Part shown: in pieces, positions 18,454 through 25,822 of the stretch | Layout: every line of letters starts with the position of its first letter | Position numbering within the stretch: the stretch's first letter is position 1 | Origin: Streptomyces ipomoeae 91-03 | GTDB taxonomy: Bacteria; Actinomycetota; Actinomycetes; Streptomycetales; Streptomycetaceae | DNA: 39,148 bases | Assembly: GCF_000317595.1 (NCBI RefSeq) | Contig: NZ_AEJC01000563.1 | Coordinates: forward strand, 1 to 39,148 | Direction: 5' to 3' | Notes under the pieces: generated by a model | What the model was told of the DNA's origin: nothing | What the model saw: only the letters and a program-made list of their open reading frames with translations | Databases searched by the model: none | Made by a program: the position numbers and the translations under genes

Positions 18454-18495
18454 CGACACGCCCCTGACCGGTCTGCACGCGGATCTGGTTCCCGA

Positions 18496-18528
18496 AAGGA
18501 CCCGGCAGCGCCTTGTTGCCGGGTCCTT
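18496..18528 (+). terminator. Strong hairpin terminator
   Basis: Perfect 12-bp stem AAGGACCCGGCA / TGCCGGGTCCTT with a 9-nt loop, after the small hypothetical gene. It marks the end of the conserved segment. Confidence 0.85.
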
Positions 18529-18609
18529 CCCATGACAGCGGCGGTGAGAGCGGCGGGGCGCCTGCTTTGGGCGCATACTCGGGCGCCTCTAGAGCGATCA
18601 GGCGGCTCT

Positions 18610-18912
18610 CGGGGCAGGCCGCAGAGTTCCATGACGGCGCCGGCGTAGAACTCGACGTTGGTGTGGAGTTCGCGGCCCGGTTTCAGCTCGGCGAGGATGG
18701 CCTCCACCTGGCGTTCCACCTCGACGGCGAAGGCGACGCGTGGGCCGCCGAAGTGCTGGGCGATGTCGCGCAGCATGCGGGAGCGGGAGTCCTCGGTGCG
18801 GTAGACGGGGTGGCCGAAGCCCATGATGCGGTCGCCGGCGAGGACGCGTTCACGGATCCAGGGGTCGATGCGGTCGGGAGCGCCGATGGCGTCGAGGGTG
18901 TCCTTCAGGCCC
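18610..18912 (-). pseudogene. Citrate synthase remnant (C-terminal part)
   Basis: About 100 codons of citrate/2-methylcitrate synthase, starting at LKDTLDAIGAP and including the catalytic-region motif RIMGFGHPVYRTEDSR, then VEFYAGAVMELCGLPRE. The N-terminal two thirds are absent and the C-terminus runs out of homology after CGLPRE. No start codon. Codon use in the fragment still looks like that of a native Streptomyces gene, so the loss is recent. It abuts a TetR remnant on the opposite strand at 18912. Confidence 0.85.
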
Positions 18913-19124
18913 TGACGAGCGCTTACGCGCAGCTGATCTCGGCGCGCCCCGAGACGCTCCTGATGCAGGTGCAGGGATACGCCGCCGAGGCGGCCACCGA
19001 GGCGCAGGGCGATGACCTGATCGGTGAGGTCGTCCGGGCCGGCTGGATGAGGATCCGGGAAACCGTGCACCTGTCGCCGGGCGCCGATGCCGACAGGACC
19101 ACGAGCTTCTTCGCGTGCGGCATG
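18912..19124 (+). pseudogene. TetR family regulator remnant (C-terminal domain)
   Basis: An open stretch without a start codon reads LTSAYAQLISARPETLLMQV..., then ...AGWMRIRETV, ending in TTSFFACGM. The spacing and the FFA-GM ending are typical of TetR C-terminal ligand domains (usually followed by NVLAAL). The DNA-binding half is missing. It is joined end to end with the citrate synthase remnant. Assignment rests on motif memory only. Confidence 0.6.
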
Positions 19125-19198
19125 CCCGGCAGCACGCGTGCGGCCATGGGGCTTTCCCCGAACGCCGGACGGCAGGGAGGCGTTCGGGAGGGGGTGCG

Positions 19199-19768
19199 TC
19201 AGTGCATGCCTGCCGCGTCGAGCAGGGTGGTCACCGTGGGCGCGATGAGCCCGGTCAGACTGTCGGCTCCGATGCCCGCGCGGGCGCTGGCGCCGTCGAA
19301 GACCATGCTGAGCTGCCGGGCCAGCAGATCGGGATCGCCCGCCCCGCCCTGCTCGGCCTCGGTGCGGAAGAAGGCGGTCAGGTTCTCCTTGACCTGACGG
19401 GCGACCTGGCTCGCGGGGTGGCTCTGGTCCTTGAGCTCGATCTGCACCGCCAGGTACCGGCAGCCCCGGAACTCGGGCGCCCCCGCCTGCGATTCCACCT
19501 GCTCGAAGACGTGCAGGATCCGCTCGCGGGGTGAGCGGCCGTCGTCCGCCGCGGGCAGGAGGGTCGCCACGTAGGCGGAGGCGTGCTCCTTCAGGCTTTC
19601 CGCCAGGAGTTCGTCCTTGCTCTCGAACAGCTGGTACATGGAGCGCTTGGACACTCCCGCCGCCTTGCACAGGGCCTCCACGCCGATGTTGACGCCGTCC
19701 CGGTAGGTGAGGGTGGCCGCCGCCTCCAGCAGCCGCTCCCGGGGGCTTTGTTTCACTTCGGTGGTCAT
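19199..19768 (-). CDS. TetR family transcriptional regulator
   Basis: 189 aa. N-terminal HTH: RERLLEAAATLTYRDGVNIGVEALCKAAGVSKRSMYQLFESKDELL. C-terminal domain has the FRGCRYLAVQIEL motif seen in TetR regulators of drug or quinone response. A palindrome (19799-19816) lies 30 bp upstream of its ATG; near-identical palindromes precede the MFS gene (22077) and the SDR gene (25788). It is therefore inferred to repress itself, the exporter and the SDR/hydrolase genes, with release by a small ligand. Confidence 0.92.
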   Translation of the reverse strand: MTTEVKQSPRERLLEAAATLTYRDGVNIGVEALCKAAGVSKRSMYQLFESKDELLAESLKEHASAYVATLLPAADDGRSPRERILHVFEQVESQAGAPEFRGCRYLAVQIELKDQSHPASQVARQVKENLTAFFRTEAEQGGAGDPDLLARQLSMVFDGASARAGIGADSLTGLIAPTVTTLLDAAGMH

Positions 19769-19798
19769 ACCGCGAGGTTAACCCGAAGCGGACGAAAA

Positions 19799-19816
19799 GA
19801 AAACTGATCGGTTTCC
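19799..19816. promoter_or_regulatory. Operator of the TetR regulon, copy 1 (autoregulatory)
   Basis: GAAAACTGATCGGTTTCC; imperfect palindrome centred on GATC, differing by one base in the inner arm from the perfect copy at 25788. Upstream of the TetR gene. Confidence 0.75.
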
Positions 19817-19973
19817 AAGGGTGTCGGGGCGGAGGCTGGACGGCGGCCCGGGGAAGGGCCGCCGCCGAGCCATGATGGTGTGCGCGCCCGTCGTCCCCGG
19901 CAGGGCGGCACACACCGGGGGCCACTCCGAGCGATGGCCCGCCGTCCTGGGGGATATGGAGGATGGCCTGCTG

Positions 19974-20316
19974 CTACGCCGGGACGGCGGTCTTGTCGGG
20001 CGATGTCTCCGCCGGGACGCGGTGCAGCCCCTTGCGGTCGTACCAGCCCAGTACGCCGAAGCCGAACAGGGCAGCCGCCACGAGGCCGGCGGCCATCATG
20101 ACCCAGCCGCGGGTCAGACCCGCGTCGCCCTGGGCGTCGTAGTAGAGGATCGAGCGGATACCACCGGTGATCTGCCGCAGCGGCTCGAACTCCGCGAGGA
20201 AGCGGTAGAAGCCGGGCGGCGCCTTGCTGGGAGTGCCGACCGGACGTCGGCACCGCCATCGCGGTCTCCAGGATCGGTGCGCCCACCCTCCTTGGCGTGT
20301 TCGGCGCGCCCGGCAT
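19974..20316 (-). pseudogene. ABC-2 type / YhgE-Pip (DUF3533) membrane protein remnant
   Basis: C-terminal part of an ABC-2-like permease. Recognisable: AMAVPTSG, then after a one-base frameshift PGFYRFLAEFEPLRQI, SILYYDAQGDAGLTRGWVM, a last transmembrane helix (AAGLVAAALFGFGVLGWYD) and RKGLHRVP. The N-terminal membrane and periplasmic regions are missing. It follows the TetR gene upstream region and may be a decayed member of its regulon. Stop is at 19974-19976. Confidence 0.75.
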
Positions 20317-20473
20317 CGCTCGCCTGCCGCTGCTGTGACTGCACTCGGTGGCACCCTCCATGGCCGGCGTGCCCCTCGGTCTCGCACATTCAGCCCAGAC
20401 CGTGGGTGCCCTCTACCGGCGGTGACCGGTTCGCTGAAGACGGAACGCGCGGGTAGAGGTGGGCACCGTCTCG

Positions 20474-20537
20474 GAGATGCCCCTGCCTTCCTGCGCTGAC
20501 TTGTGCCTCGAGAGCACCGATCAGCGCAGGGCATCTC
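20474..20537. repeat. Long interrupted inverted repeat
   Basis: GAGATGCCC (20474-20482) pairs with GGGCATCTC (20529-20537); inside it TGCGCTGA (20492-20499) pairs with TCAGCGCA (20521-20528), with a one-sided 9-nt bulge. It lies between the permease remnant and the MFS pseudogene. It could be a terminator or a decayed mobile-element end. Confidence 0.55.
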
Positions 20538-21118
20538 TCACCACGTCCACGGTGGATTCGGGCTCAGTGGGCGATCACGAGTTCGCCCTCCGAGGGCTCC
20601 AGAGCCCGATTCGGAATCAGGAACGCCGCGAGCACGGCACCGACCACGAAGATCCCGGCGCCCCACTGCAGGGTGGCCGTGTAGCCCTCGACCCCGGCCT
20701 GCGCCGCGGTCAGTGCGCCGGGGTTGTGCGAGGACAGGTAGTCGGTCGTGGCCGATGAGGCAACGGTGGTCAGCAGCGCCGTGCTGATCTAGCCACCCAC
20801 CTGCTGGCTGGTGTTGATCAGCGCCGAGGCGACGCCCGCGTCCTCGTGGTGCACGCCTGCGGTCGCTCCCTGGAACGCGGTGGTCATCACGCCACCGATG
20901 CCGAGACCCAGCAGGATCATGCCGGGCATGATGTCGGCGACGTAGCCGCTGTCCAGCCCAAGCCGGGCCGGCAAGGCCATGCCGGATGCGGCGACCAGGA
21001 AGCCGGCGCTGACCACGATCTTCGGGCCGACCCTGGGCAGCAGCAGCGAAGGCGCCGTGGTCGACGCGGCGACGATGCCCGCGACCATCGGCAGGAACGC
21101 CAGACCGGCCTCGATCGG

Positions 21119-21174
21119 CGAGTAGCCGATGCCGGCCTCCAGGTAACGAGTAGCCGATGCCGGCCTCCAGGTAA
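21119..21174. repeat. 28-bp perfect tandem duplication inside the MFS gene
   Basis: Two exact adjacent copies, 21119-21146 and 21147-21174. 28 is not a multiple of three, so the duplication breaks the exporter frame. Confidence 0.95.
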
Positions 21175-21890
21175 TAGGTCAGGAACAGGAAGATCGAAAA
21201 CATCCCCATGCCCATGACGAACACCGCCAGGAACGAACCACCGCGGGTCCGGTCCAGCACGACTCGCAGCGGCAGCAGCGGATGCGCGACCCTGAGCTCC
21301 AGCCATGCGAATACCGCGAGCAGCACCACACCGCTGATCATGGAGCCGAGGGCGACCGGGTCGGTCCAACTGGTGGATTCGACGTGCGCGAACCCGTAGA
21401 CGATGGCGAACAGCGCTGCGCTCACCACGATCGTGCCCGGAATATCGATCTTGGGCCGCTCGGTGACCGCGGGCTTGGCCAGCCACAGCAGCGCGCCGAC
21501 CAGCGCGACGGCCGCGAAGATGACGTTCACGTACATCACCCAGCGCCACGACGCCCACTCGGTGAGCATGCCGCCGAACAGCAGCCCGACCGCGCCGCCC
21601 GCACCGGACAACACACTGAAGATACCGAAGGCCTTCGGCCTCTCGGTCGGGTCGGTGAAGGTCACGCTGAGCAGTGAGAGTGCCGCAGGTGCGAGCAGCG
21701 CGGCGAGGAGTCCCTGGGCCACACGTGCCGTGACGAGGATTTCGAAGCTGGTGGCCGCGCCGCCGAGGACGGATGCGCCCGCGAAACCGATCAGGCCGGT
21801 CACGAAGGTGGTACGTCGGCCGAACAGGTCACCGAGTCGGCCACCGAGCAGCAGCAGGCTGCCGAATGCCAGGGCGTAACCCGTGATGAC

Positions 21891-21914
21891 CCTCCCCCAG
21901 AGGGGGCACCCCCA
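21891..21914. repeat. 24-bp G/C palindromic insert in the MFS gene
   Basis: Blocks CTCCCCC, AGAGGGGGC and ACCCCCA form overlapping dyads. The unit interrupts an otherwise conserved coding stretch. From memory, very similar short C5/G5 units are dispersed through Streptomyces genomes. Confidence 0.65.
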
Positions 21915-22076
21915 GCCGGCTGCCGTCGCCGAAACCGAGGTCATGTTGCGCCGCGGGCAGCGCGATGTTCACGACGGTCGCATCGAGCGTGGCCATGAGC
22001 TGCGCCACACCCAGCACGACAAGCACCCACCAGCGCATGGTGTGTGAGCCGCGGCGGCCCGTATCTGTTTCCACTA

Positions 22077-22095
22077 GAAAAACAGATCGGTTTCC
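22077..22095. promoter_or_regulatory. Operator of the TetR regulon, copy 2 (MFS promoter)
   Basis: GAAAAACAGATCGGTTTCC, with the same GATCGGTTTCC half as the copy at 19799. ATCTGTTT (22063-22070) and AAACAGAT (22080-22087) form an overlapping second dyad. Lies 39 bp upstream of the MFS start. Confidence 0.75.
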
Positions 22096-22185
22096 TCGGT
22101 ACAAGTGAACGATTCGCGTCCGGCCCTGGAGCGGCCCGTGAAGGTCGAAGCCCGCGCGGCACGCTGGACGCGCTCAGCTCGATGC

Positions 22186-22226
22186 CACTGCCACTGCCGC
22201 TGTCGCTGTCGCTGCCGCTGTCGCTG
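22186..22226. repeat. Short 6-bp tandem repeat tract (CTGYCR units)
   Basis: About seven consecutive units of CTGCCA, CTGCCG or CTGTCG, just upstream of the MMPL remnant. Likely slippage-generated; no gene assigned. Confidence 0.6.
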
Positions 22227-22238
22227 AAGGCCATCGCG

Positions 22239-22590
22239 ATGAAGTCGTGGCGACCGGGCCGCAGTCCATCGGCCGCCTGGTCGTGACCGCCGCGGTGCAG
22301 ATGCGCGTGCCGCTCGCGACGATCGGGATGAGCGATGTGCTGAGCATCAAGCTCTTCGGCGGCGGCATGGTGTTCGCGGTCTTGGCGGACGTGCTGGTGC
22401 ACATGCGGCCGGGAACGGCCGTCATGAGACTGCTGGGCAGAGCGCCTGGTGGGCTCCGGGCCCGCCGGCGCGCTTCCACGACCGGTTCGGCATCGAGGAG
22501 ACCGGGATGCCTGCCGACGACACGGCCGACAAGCCGGTCCCGTCACCGCGGGCCGAACCCAGCGAATGGGGTGCCGGTGACCCGTCGGCA
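22239..22590 (+). pseudogene. MMPL family transporter remnant (C-terminus)
   Basis: Last transmembrane segments and tail of an RND/MMPL exporter: IGRLVVTAAVQM, MSDVLSIKLFGGGMVFAVLADVLV and AVMRLLGRA, then after a one-base frameshift WWAPGPPARFHDRFGIEE. The motif LLGRA-WWAP-RFHDRFGI is characteristic of MMPL C-termini. The N-terminal 600 or so residues are absent. Boundaries are approximate. Confidence 0.75.
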
Positions 22591-22603
22591 CCCCGCCGGG
22601 GAC

Positions 22604-23296
22604 TCACTCCGCCGGCCGCTCCCCCCGCCCGCACGCACGGCGATCATGGCGGCGATGGTTCGCGTCCTCCTGGGCCAGGCGCCGCAGCAGTCTGACGACC
22701 GGCTCGAACAGCACACCGAGTACCACCGCCCGCTCGGCGAGGGCGATCTGGTCCTCGATCCCTTCGAGCTGAGCGAAATCCAGGTCCGCGGTCGAGGTGG
22801 CGAGCCGTGCGTAGGGGATGAGGTCGTCGGCCGTGTAGTCGGCGCCGAGGCGACTGAGCGCCGCGAGACTCTCGGCGAGTGCCGGGCGGTGCGGTGACGC
22901 GTCGGAGATCCGCCAGCCCATGTTCTCGATGAGAGCCTCGACCCGCGCGACGGCTCCGCCGGATGCCGCCCCGTCGGCGGCACCCTCGTGATCCTCGCCG
23001 TCCTTCCCGCTCGTCTCCGCAGAAGGAACGGGCAGGGCGTGGTGGATGACCGCCAGGGTTTCGAACGCGTCCAGCGGCTGCTCGACGGCTTCGAGCACTT
23101 CCCGGGTGCGGGCGACGGACAGCCCGCCGAGCTGGATGAGGGAACGGATCAGACGCAGCCGCTGGACGTGCTCCTCGTCGTACTCGACCGTGGTCGGGTT
23201 CAGTGCGCGCCCCTCCGGGAGCAGACCCTCCCGTCGGTAGTACTTGATGGTCGCCACCGGCACCCCGGACCGTCGGCTGAGCTCCGAAATCCTCAT
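22604..23296 (-). CDS. MerR family transcriptional regulator
   Basis: 230 aa from MRISELSRRSGVPVATIKYY. N-terminal MerR winged helix (REGLLPEGRALNPTTVEYDEEHVQRLRLI), coiled-coil region, then a helical C-terminal domain of about 140 residues with no Cys cluster, so more likely an organic ligand or stress sensor than a metal sensor. GAGGGAGC precedes the ATG; a GTG at 23305 is an alternative. Divergent from the DUF6230 operon with a dyad operator between; probably regulates that operon and itself. Confidence 0.9.
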   Translation of the reverse strand: MRISELSRRSGVPVATIKYYRREGLLPEGRALNPTTVEYDEEHVQRLRLIRSLIQLGGLSVARTREVLEAVEQPLDAFETLAVIHHALPVPSAETSGKDGEDHEGAADGAASGGAVARVEALIENMGWRISDASPHRPALAESLAALSRLGADYTADDLIPYARLATSTADLDFAQLEGIEDQIALAERAVVLGVLFEPVVRLLRRLAQEDANHRRHDRRACGRGERPAE

Positions 23297-23360
23297 GCGC
23301 TCCCTCACGCTCAACTGTCCCACCAGTATCGCGTTTACCGGGGGTTGCACCTTCGAGCTC

Positions 23361-23397
23361 GATAGTGCCACTATCAGGCACTCGATAGTGGCGCTAC
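23361..23397. promoter_or_regulatory. Dyad operator between merR and DUF6230 operon
   Basis: Perfect 7-1-7 palindrome GATAGTGCCACTATC (23361-23375), followed by a second, weaker copy GATAGTGGCGCTAC (23384-23397). Both follow CTC, so the unit repeats every 23 bp. A candidate -35 TTGCAC (23345) and -10 CACTAT (23369) overlap the first dyad on the plus strand. Confidence 0.7.
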
Positions 23398-23484
23398 CGA
23401 GCGCTTCTCCGGGGTGCCCTCTTTGCGCACCCGGCCCCGACTCACCTGGTACGCCTCGTACACCTCGACAACGGAGGGCCACGC

Positions 23485-24099
23485 ATGTCCCAGCGAATGG
23501 GCAGGACTCACTGGAAGCGTTTCGCCATCGGTGCGGTGCCGACGGTGGCCGCCACGGCGGCGGTCGCCGTCTCCATGGCCCAGGGCGCGCTGGCCGCTTC
23601 GTTCAGCATCTCCGGTTCCGACTTCAAGGTCTCGGCCGGTTCCCTGAGCGGCACCGGATTCGGCAACTACGCCACGGTGGACGTCGCCAAGAACGGCAAG
23701 CACGTGCCCGTCTCCGTGTCGTCCATCAAGAACGCGACGATCGTCGACTTGTGCCAGTCCGTGCCGGTGGACATCCCCGTGCTCGGGACCTACACGATGA
23801 CGCTCGAAGCCGGCGGATCGGGTACGCCGGTCAAGGCCAAGAACCTGTACATCGACATGACCGACCTCCAGGCCAAGAAGGGCACCTTCCACAACGTCGA
23901 CATCGGCGTCGCCACCGGTGCCATGACCAAGGGTCAGATCAACCCGAAGGACCACGTGGATCCCAACGGCTACGCCCAGCAGGCGGATTCGGTGGAGATC
24001 ATCGATGCCCACCAAACGGTCTGGGCCAGCTCTGCGGGCACGTTCGAACTGTCGGGCCTGCACATGAACATCGCGGCCGGCCGCCACGACTGCTTCTGA
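23485..24099 (+). CDS. DUF6230 family secreted protein
   Basis: 204 aa. Signal peptide: basic start (RTHWKR), hydrophobic AIGAVPTVAATAAVAVSMA, cleavage near ALA-ASF. Mature part is beta-rich with ISGSDFKVSAGSLSGTGF, two Cys (DLCQSVP and the C-terminal HDC) and VWASSAGTFELSGLHMNI. The family (DUF6230) is often mislabelled cholesterol esterase; no esterase motif is seen. First gene of a three-gene operon (47 bp to the next). Function unknown; cell-surface or secreted structural role inferred. Confidence 0.85.
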   Translation: MSQRMGRTHWKRFAIGAVPTVAATAAVAVSMAQGALAASFSISGSDFKVSAGSLSGTGFGNYATVDVAKNGKHVPVSVSSIKNATIVDLCQSVPVDIPVLGTYTMTLEAGGSGTPVKAKNLYIDMTDLQAKKGTFHNVDIGVATGAMTKGQINPKDHVDPNGYAQQADSVEIIDAHQTVWASSAGTFELSGLHMNIAAGRHDCF

Positions 24100-24145
24100 C
24101 CATGCCCCAACCTCCCCCACCCGCTGACGATCCGGGAACCTCCAC

Positions 24146-24595
24146 ATGACGAGTGCCGACGCACCCGCGCACCCCCACAGCGACAGCGGCTTCGTCCGCG
24201 CTCGCCGGGCTTTCAGGGCCTGGCGGCGCACCCGCCCCTTCTGGGCGGGCCTGCTGGTACTCATGGCCGCCGCGCCGATCATCTACTTCCCGTACTTCAA
24301 CCTCTCCCTGGGCGCCCTGTCCGTGGCGATGTCCACCACCGCGGGAGCGGGGTCCCTGGTCATCGGCCTGACGCTGATCGCCCTCGGCGGTCTTCTGCGG
24401 TTCCAGCCGATCATCAGGTTCTTCGCCGGATGCGTTGCCGTCTTCCTCGGTGTGCTGTCGCTCCCCATCTCGAACTTCGGCGGATTCTTCGTCGGCACAC
24501 TGTGCGCGGCCACGGGTGGACTCCTGGCCCTGGCATGGGGCCCGGTGAACACGCCCGACGACACCGAGGGGCCGTCGGGGAGGGCCGGGGAATGA
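24146..24595 (+). CDS. DUF6114 family membrane protein
   Basis: 149 aa with about four transmembrane helices: PFWAGLLVLMAAAPIIYF, LSVAMSTTAGAGSLVIGLTL, FFAGCVAVFLGVLSLPI and FFVGTLCAATGGLLALAWG. Cytoplasmic basic N-terminus (RARRAFRAWRRTRP). DUF6114 proteins regularly accompany DUF6230 proteins in Streptomyces. The stop overlaps the next start (ATGA), so translation is coupled. Function unknown. Confidence 0.85.
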   Translation: MTSADAPAHPHSDSGFVRARRAFRAWRRTRPFWAGLLVLMAAAPIIYFPYFNLSLGALSVAMSTTAGAGSLVIGLTLIALGGLLRFQPIIRFFAGCVAVFLGVLSLPISNFGGFFVGTLCAATGGLLALAWGPVNTPDDTEGPSGRAGE

Positions 24596-25758
24596 CCGAC
24601 CAGTCGCCCGACCTCCGCGGCGAGGCCGTAGAACCCCACTACGCCCGGACGACGAGAGGCCGCCACGCCGTCCCCCGTACGTCCACGCCGGCCCGCCTGC
24701 GCCTGCCGCTCGGGAAGGCTCTCGCACTCACCGCGCTGCCGACCGTTCTCGTCCTGGCGAGTCAGCGTCCGCCCGCGGTCGACACGAGCGCCACCGCGGC
24801 TCATTCCGCTCCCGAAGAGGAGCCCGGCGGCGGTGTCGACTGTGCCCGTCCCGACGACACGGCAGCGCCGGCCACGGCCCCCACTCCCTCCGCTGCTCCC
24901 AGCACGCCCAGTGCCCCCACGAGCGGCGAGCCGGTCAAACCGTCGGAGCATGCGGCCGACGAGGAAACGGGCCCCGCCCCGGCTCCGACCACCTCACCGA
25001 GCGCGAATACCGCCACCACCGGCCTTGCGGACATCCTCGGTTCCCTCCTCCACGGCGACACCGAGCAGCAGAGTCCGGCACCCGACGCGAGCCCCGCACC
25101 GAGCCTGGCTGCTCCGACGCCGACGCCGACGGCCAAGGAACCATCCGACTCGCCACCGGCCGCACCTCGCGCGTCACCCACCCCCGGCCGGCGGACCGCT
25201 GAGCCATCGTCCCGACCGGCGCCCACCCCAGGGGCCACCCGAACCTGTGATATCAGCGATCTCAAGGCTCCCGAGGACACGAGCGCCGGTCGATTCCCCG
25301 CCGAGTCCTGGAACATGAAGGGAAGCCGCCTCGAACTGCGCGACCTCGTCTTCGGCGGCGTGGTGACCGTGGGCACGGCCGCCGGGCCCAAGCGGGTGCT
25401 CAAGTTCTCCGCGGCGGCCGTCACGATCCGCGACCTGAAGATGGCCGTACCCGTCGGCCCGCAGATCCAGCACATCGACGGAGCTCCCGGCTCGACGTCC
25501 ACGCTGCGAGGCGACCGCATCACCATGTACGTCGAGAGCCTGACGGGCACCCTCTCCGGCGTCGAAGGCATCCCCCTGCCCCCGGTCCTCCGCCTCCACC
25601 TCACGCCCGACACCGTCCCGGAGTGGCTCTACGACACGGTCGGGAAACTCGACCTCAAGCTCCGACTCGACCTGGCGGACGCCGACATCGACCAGGCCGG
25701 ACAGGTGGGCGGTGAGCTCGTCATCCCGGGGATCCACGGGTACGGAACGCCCCGGTGA
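24592..25758 (+). CDS. Membrane-anchored proline-rich protein with C-terminal beta domain
   Basis: 388 aa, third gene of the DUF6230-DUF6114 operon, starting at an ATG that overlaps the previous stop. Layout: cytoplasmic 35-40 residues, one transmembrane/signal-anchor segment (ALALTALPTVLVLAS), a long Pro/Ala/Ser/Thr-rich linker (about 60-225) suited to crossing the wall, then a beta-rich domain (about 225-388) with MKGSRLELRDLVFGGV, KFSAAAVTIRDLKMAVP and ITMYVESLTGTLSG. I do not recognise the C-terminal domain; older annotations sometimes call such proteins hydrogenase-related, which nothing here supports. Confidence 0.75.
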   Translation: MTDQSPDLRGEAVEPHYARTTRGRHAVPRTSTPARLRLPLGKALALTALPTVLVLASQRPPAVDTSATAAHSAPEEEPGGGVDCARPDDTAAPATAPTPSAAPSTPSAPTSGEPVKPSEHAADEETGPAPAPTTSPSANTATTGLADILGSLLHGDTEQQSPAPDASPAPSLAAPTPTPTAKEPSDSPPAAPRASPTPGRRTAEPSSRPAPTPGATRTCDISDLKAPEDTSAGRFPAESWNMKGSRLELRDLVFGGVVTVGTAAGPKRVLKFSAAAVTIRDLKMAVPVGPQIQHIDGAPGSTSTLRGDRITMYVESLTGTLSGVEGIPLPPVLRLHLTPDTVPEWLYDTVGKLDLKLRLDLADADIDQAGQVGGELVIPGIHGYGTPR

Positions 25759-25787
25759 AGCCGGAGGCCCTGCCGGGCTTGCGCTCT

Positions 25788-25803
25788 GAAACCGATCGGT
25801 TTC
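25788..25803. promoter_or_regulatory. Operator of the TetR regulon, copy 3 (SDR promoter)
   Basis: GAAACCGATCGGTTTC, a perfect 16-bp palindrome, the best of the three copies. A candidate -35 TTGCGC (25779-25784) sits just upstream, so a bound repressor would cover the promoter spacer. 20 bp before the SDR ATG. Confidence 0.85.
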
Positions 25804-25822
25804 TCATTCTGTGGAGGCAGTC

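Larger units (their letters stand above)
20564..22038 (-). pseudogene. MFS drug exporter (DHA2/EmrB-like), multiply disrupted
   Basis: Reads as a 14-TM antiporter: MRWWVLVVLGVAQLMATLDATVVNIALP, GGRLGDLFGRRTTF (loop 2-3), QGLLAALLAPAALSLL, then C-terminal NTSQQVGG. Three lesions are visible. (1) A G/C palindrome at 21891-21914 replaces the RQW-V region after LGFGDGSR and shifts the frame. (2) A 28-bp tandem duplication at 21119-21174 shifts it again after YYLEAGIGYS. (3) An in-frame TAG at 20789-20791 follows QQVGG; the frame then continues to ELVIAH and a stop at 20564. The operator upstream is intact. No functional full-length pump is expected. Confidence 0.88.

Noticed and set aside
22186..22226. 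Possible CRISPR-like or coding repeat of CTGYCR units
   Set aside because: Units are six bases with no spacers; a simple slippage tract, not a CRISPR array.
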